From CAYPHJ01 sp964410485 (GTDB lineage Bacteria > Desulfobacterota > Binatia > UBA9968), in assembly GCA_964410485.1 (NCBI GenBank), contig CAYPHJ010000013.1:1-64000 (forward strand): a stretch of DNA of 64,000 nt, in the 5' to 3' direction. The notes beneath the pieces are model-generated. The model was not told the DNA's origin. It did no database searches and worked only from the letters and a program-made list of their open reading frames with translations. Both the position numbers and the translations under genes were made by a program. Numbering within the stretch: position 1 is the first letter of the stretch; each line of letters starts with the position of its first letter. Shown here piece by piece: positions 62,798 to 64,000 of the stretch.

Positions 62798-63766
62798 TCA
62801 TCCGACAATGTTTCTTTCAGCGCCGCCAAAGAACGCGCGAATATTTTCCGCCACCTCGCCAAGCAATCGTTCTCGTGCTTCTCGTGCGCTCCATGCGGTA
62901 TGGGGGGTGACTAAGAGGTTATCCAGTTCAATGGCTGCTTTGAGCACCGGATGATCGCTTGCGGGCGGTTCGCTGGAGATTACGTCCAGAGCGGCTCCAG
63001 CGAGTCGTTTCTCGCGCAATGCTCGGAGGAGGGCAGCCTCATCGATCAGCCCACCACGAGCCGTGTTGACAAGAAACGCCCCTGGTTTCATCCAGGATAA
63101 GCTTTTTTCGTTGATCAGGTGTTGAGTCTCGGGCGTGAGCGGGCAGTGCAGTGTTAGAATGTCTGCTTCACGAAAGACTCGCTCCAACGAAGTCCTCCCG
63201 GCCGGTAGCGGCGCTGTATAACCGGGCCGCGCCGCGATCATCGGCATTAAGCCAAAGCCGCGCGCCATTTCCGCCACGGTACGGCCGATGTTGCCGTGGC
63301 CTACGATGCCTAAGTTTTTTCCGCTAAGTTCGAAGGTCGGGTAGTCGAGCAGAGTAAATATTGGGCTCGTCTGCCATTTGCCGGCGACAACGGCATGGCA
63401 GTAAGCGCCGGCTCGAGTCGCTAGCTCCAGGATCAGCGCTAGAGTGAATTGTGCCACAGATTGGGCTGCATAGCCCGGCACATTGCATATTTTGATGCCG
63501 CGTTCTTTGGCCGCTTGTTTGTCGATAATATCGGTGCCTGTGGCCGCCACCGCAATAAGCTTGAGATCCCGAGCCTCGCTGGCTGTGAGAGTGGCGCGAT
63601 CGAGCACTACCTTGTTTGTTACCGCGACAGCTTGCCCCTCCAAGCGCCCGGAGAGGCGCGAAGGCGAGGTGACAGGATAGATTGTGCAGTTCCACTGGTC
63701 CGTGAATCTCGCCAGTGAAACATCGCCGTAGGTTGCGGCATCGAGGAAAACGATCGAGACATTCAC
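62798..63766 (-). CDS. D-2-hydroxyacid dehydrogenase (glycerate/hydroxypyruvate-type)
   Basis: A 322-residue NAD-dependent dehydrogenase. The opening VNVSIVFLDAATYGDVSLA resembles glycerate dehydrogenases (HprA-like), which reduce hydroxypyruvate or glyoxylate. The NAD site is LGIVGHGNIGRTVAEMA; catalytic Arg is in NTARGGLIDEAAL, Glu in SSEPPASDHP, and His in VTPHTAWSARE. GTG at 63766 overlaps the mazG stop as GTGA, so I prefer it to the longer frame. With the glyoxylate aminotransferase at 26 kb it could belong to serine/glyoxylate metabolism. The substrate is not certain. Confidence 0.88.
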   Translation of the reverse strand: MNVSIVFLDAATYGDVSLARFTDQWNCTIYPVTSPSRLSGRLEGQAVAVTNKVVLDRATLTASEARDLKLIAVAATGTDIIDKQAAKERGIKICNVPGYAAQSVAQFTLALILELATRAGAYCHAVVAGKWQTSPIFTLLDYPTFELSGKNLGIVGHGNIGRTVAEMARGFGLMPMIAARPGYTAPLPAGRTSLERVFREADILTLHCPLTPETQHLINEKSLSWMKPGAFLVNTARGGLIDEAALLRALREKRLAGAALDVISSEPPASDHPVLKAAIELDNLLVTPHTAWSAREARERLLGEVAENIRAFFGGAERNIVG

Positions 63767-64000
63767 GTCTGGTCCTTGGCGCGCCGCTCGACAGTCTTGG
63801 CCTCCTCCCACAGTCGGTCCATTTCCTGCAAGGAAGAGCCATGGGTGGACTTTCCCGCTTTGCGCAACTGCCGCTCGATGTAGCTGAAGCGCTCGATGAA
63901 CCGCTCCGTCGCGTTAGACAGGGCGTCTTCGGCTTGCAAGTCGAGAAAACGCGACAGGTTTACGAGCGAAAAAAACAAGTCGCCCAGCTCCTCGGCGACA
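63763..64000 (-). CDS. mazG: MazG-type nucleotide pyrophosphohydrolase, 3' part
   Basis: Only the C-terminal 78 or so residues are in the window; the gene continues past the edge. The visible EELGDLFFSLVNLSRFL is the conserved metal-binding helix of the second MazG domain, followed by ALSNATERFIERFSYIERQL and the family's KAGKS region. MazG hydrolyses nucleoside triphosphates to monophosphates, cleaning damaged dNTPs and lowering ppGpp in some species. It is translationally coupled to the dehydrogenase downstream. Confidence 0.88.
   Translation of the reverse strand, partial: VAEELGDLFFSLVNLSRFLDLQAEDALSNATERFIERFSYIERQLRKAGKSTHGSSLQEMDRLWEEAKTVERRAKDQT

Overview
The window looks like chromosome of an uncultured, moderately GC-rich, Gram-negative (diderm) bacterium. 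The diderm call rests on lolA, several lipoproteins with clear lipoboxes, and a TRAP-type transporter with a periplasmic binding protein. The block ftsK-lolA-rimO-dksA-like together with RNase J, and the load of TAXI-TRAP, amidohydrolase, cyclase and ornithine-cyclodeaminase-type genes, are reminiscent of deltaproteobacteria-like metagenome lineages (Desulfobacterota, Binatota, Tectomicrobia, NC10/Rokubacteria). That placement is inference and no rRNA is present to settle it. No tRNA, rRNA or CRISPR array was seen. A run of exactly 100 N (30848-30947) shows that this is a scaffold.

Layout. 1-12.9 kb is an accessory catabolic zone: GNAT acetyltransferase, a fused TRAP permease and its TAXI binding protein, a MetE-like zinc methyltransferase, a haem-oxygenase-fold candidate diiron oxidase, an alpha/beta hydrolase without its serine nucleophile, a Tat-type amidohydrolase, small envelope proteins, a flavin/F420 oxidase-like protein and a tandem double cyclase. 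12.9-20.3 kb is a recombination cluster: addB, addA and an overlapping DEDD-type 3'-5' exonuclease. 20.3-27.3 kb holds gamma-glutamyltransferase, purA, and a class V aminotransferase-serA operon led by a promoter, a ZTP (pfl) riboswitch and an intrinsic terminator. 27.5-34.4 kb has an aldo/keto reductase, tpx, two convergent ornithine-cyclodeaminase-family genes around the gap (one frameshifted), CBS, DUF167 and MFS genes. 34.4-39.9 kb has an M23 peptidase, radC, an RlmI-like methyltransferase, and divergent moaC/trxB around a perfect dyad. 40-42.6 kb encodes an 868-residue membrane-anchored coiled-coil protein made of nine repeats of about 77 residues. 43-49 kb has an arylmalonate-decarboxylase-like protein, a sigma-54 promoter in front of two orphan response regulators, a PYROXD2-like oxidoreductase, a GcvT-like protein and hisF. 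54.8-62 kb is a core housekeeping run on the minus strand (dksA-like, rimO, lolA, ftsK, rnj, plsC), followed by ssb, a glycerate-dehydrogenase-like gene and the 3' end of mazG.

The most unusual locus is 50.3-54.8 kb. Two copies of a gene pair, each a lipoprotein followed by a secreted soluble protein and all four sharing one small core domain I do not recognise, flank a convergent/divergent two-component system (membrane histidine kinase plus LuxR-type regulator). The layout suggests an undescribed envelope-sensing module built on a paralogous periplasmic domain. Its two upstream regions have been invaded by small non-autonomous elements. In one, a 241-bp element and a 132-bp element sit side by side, separated and bordered by CTAG.

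The intergenic DNA is rich in repeats: two MITE families with two copies each, a third MITE-like palindrome, a GGATCTGC/GTCATTCTGAG family, a GGAGTATTGG family and GAGACCCGAGAC-type tracts. One repeat sits between the two TRAP genes.
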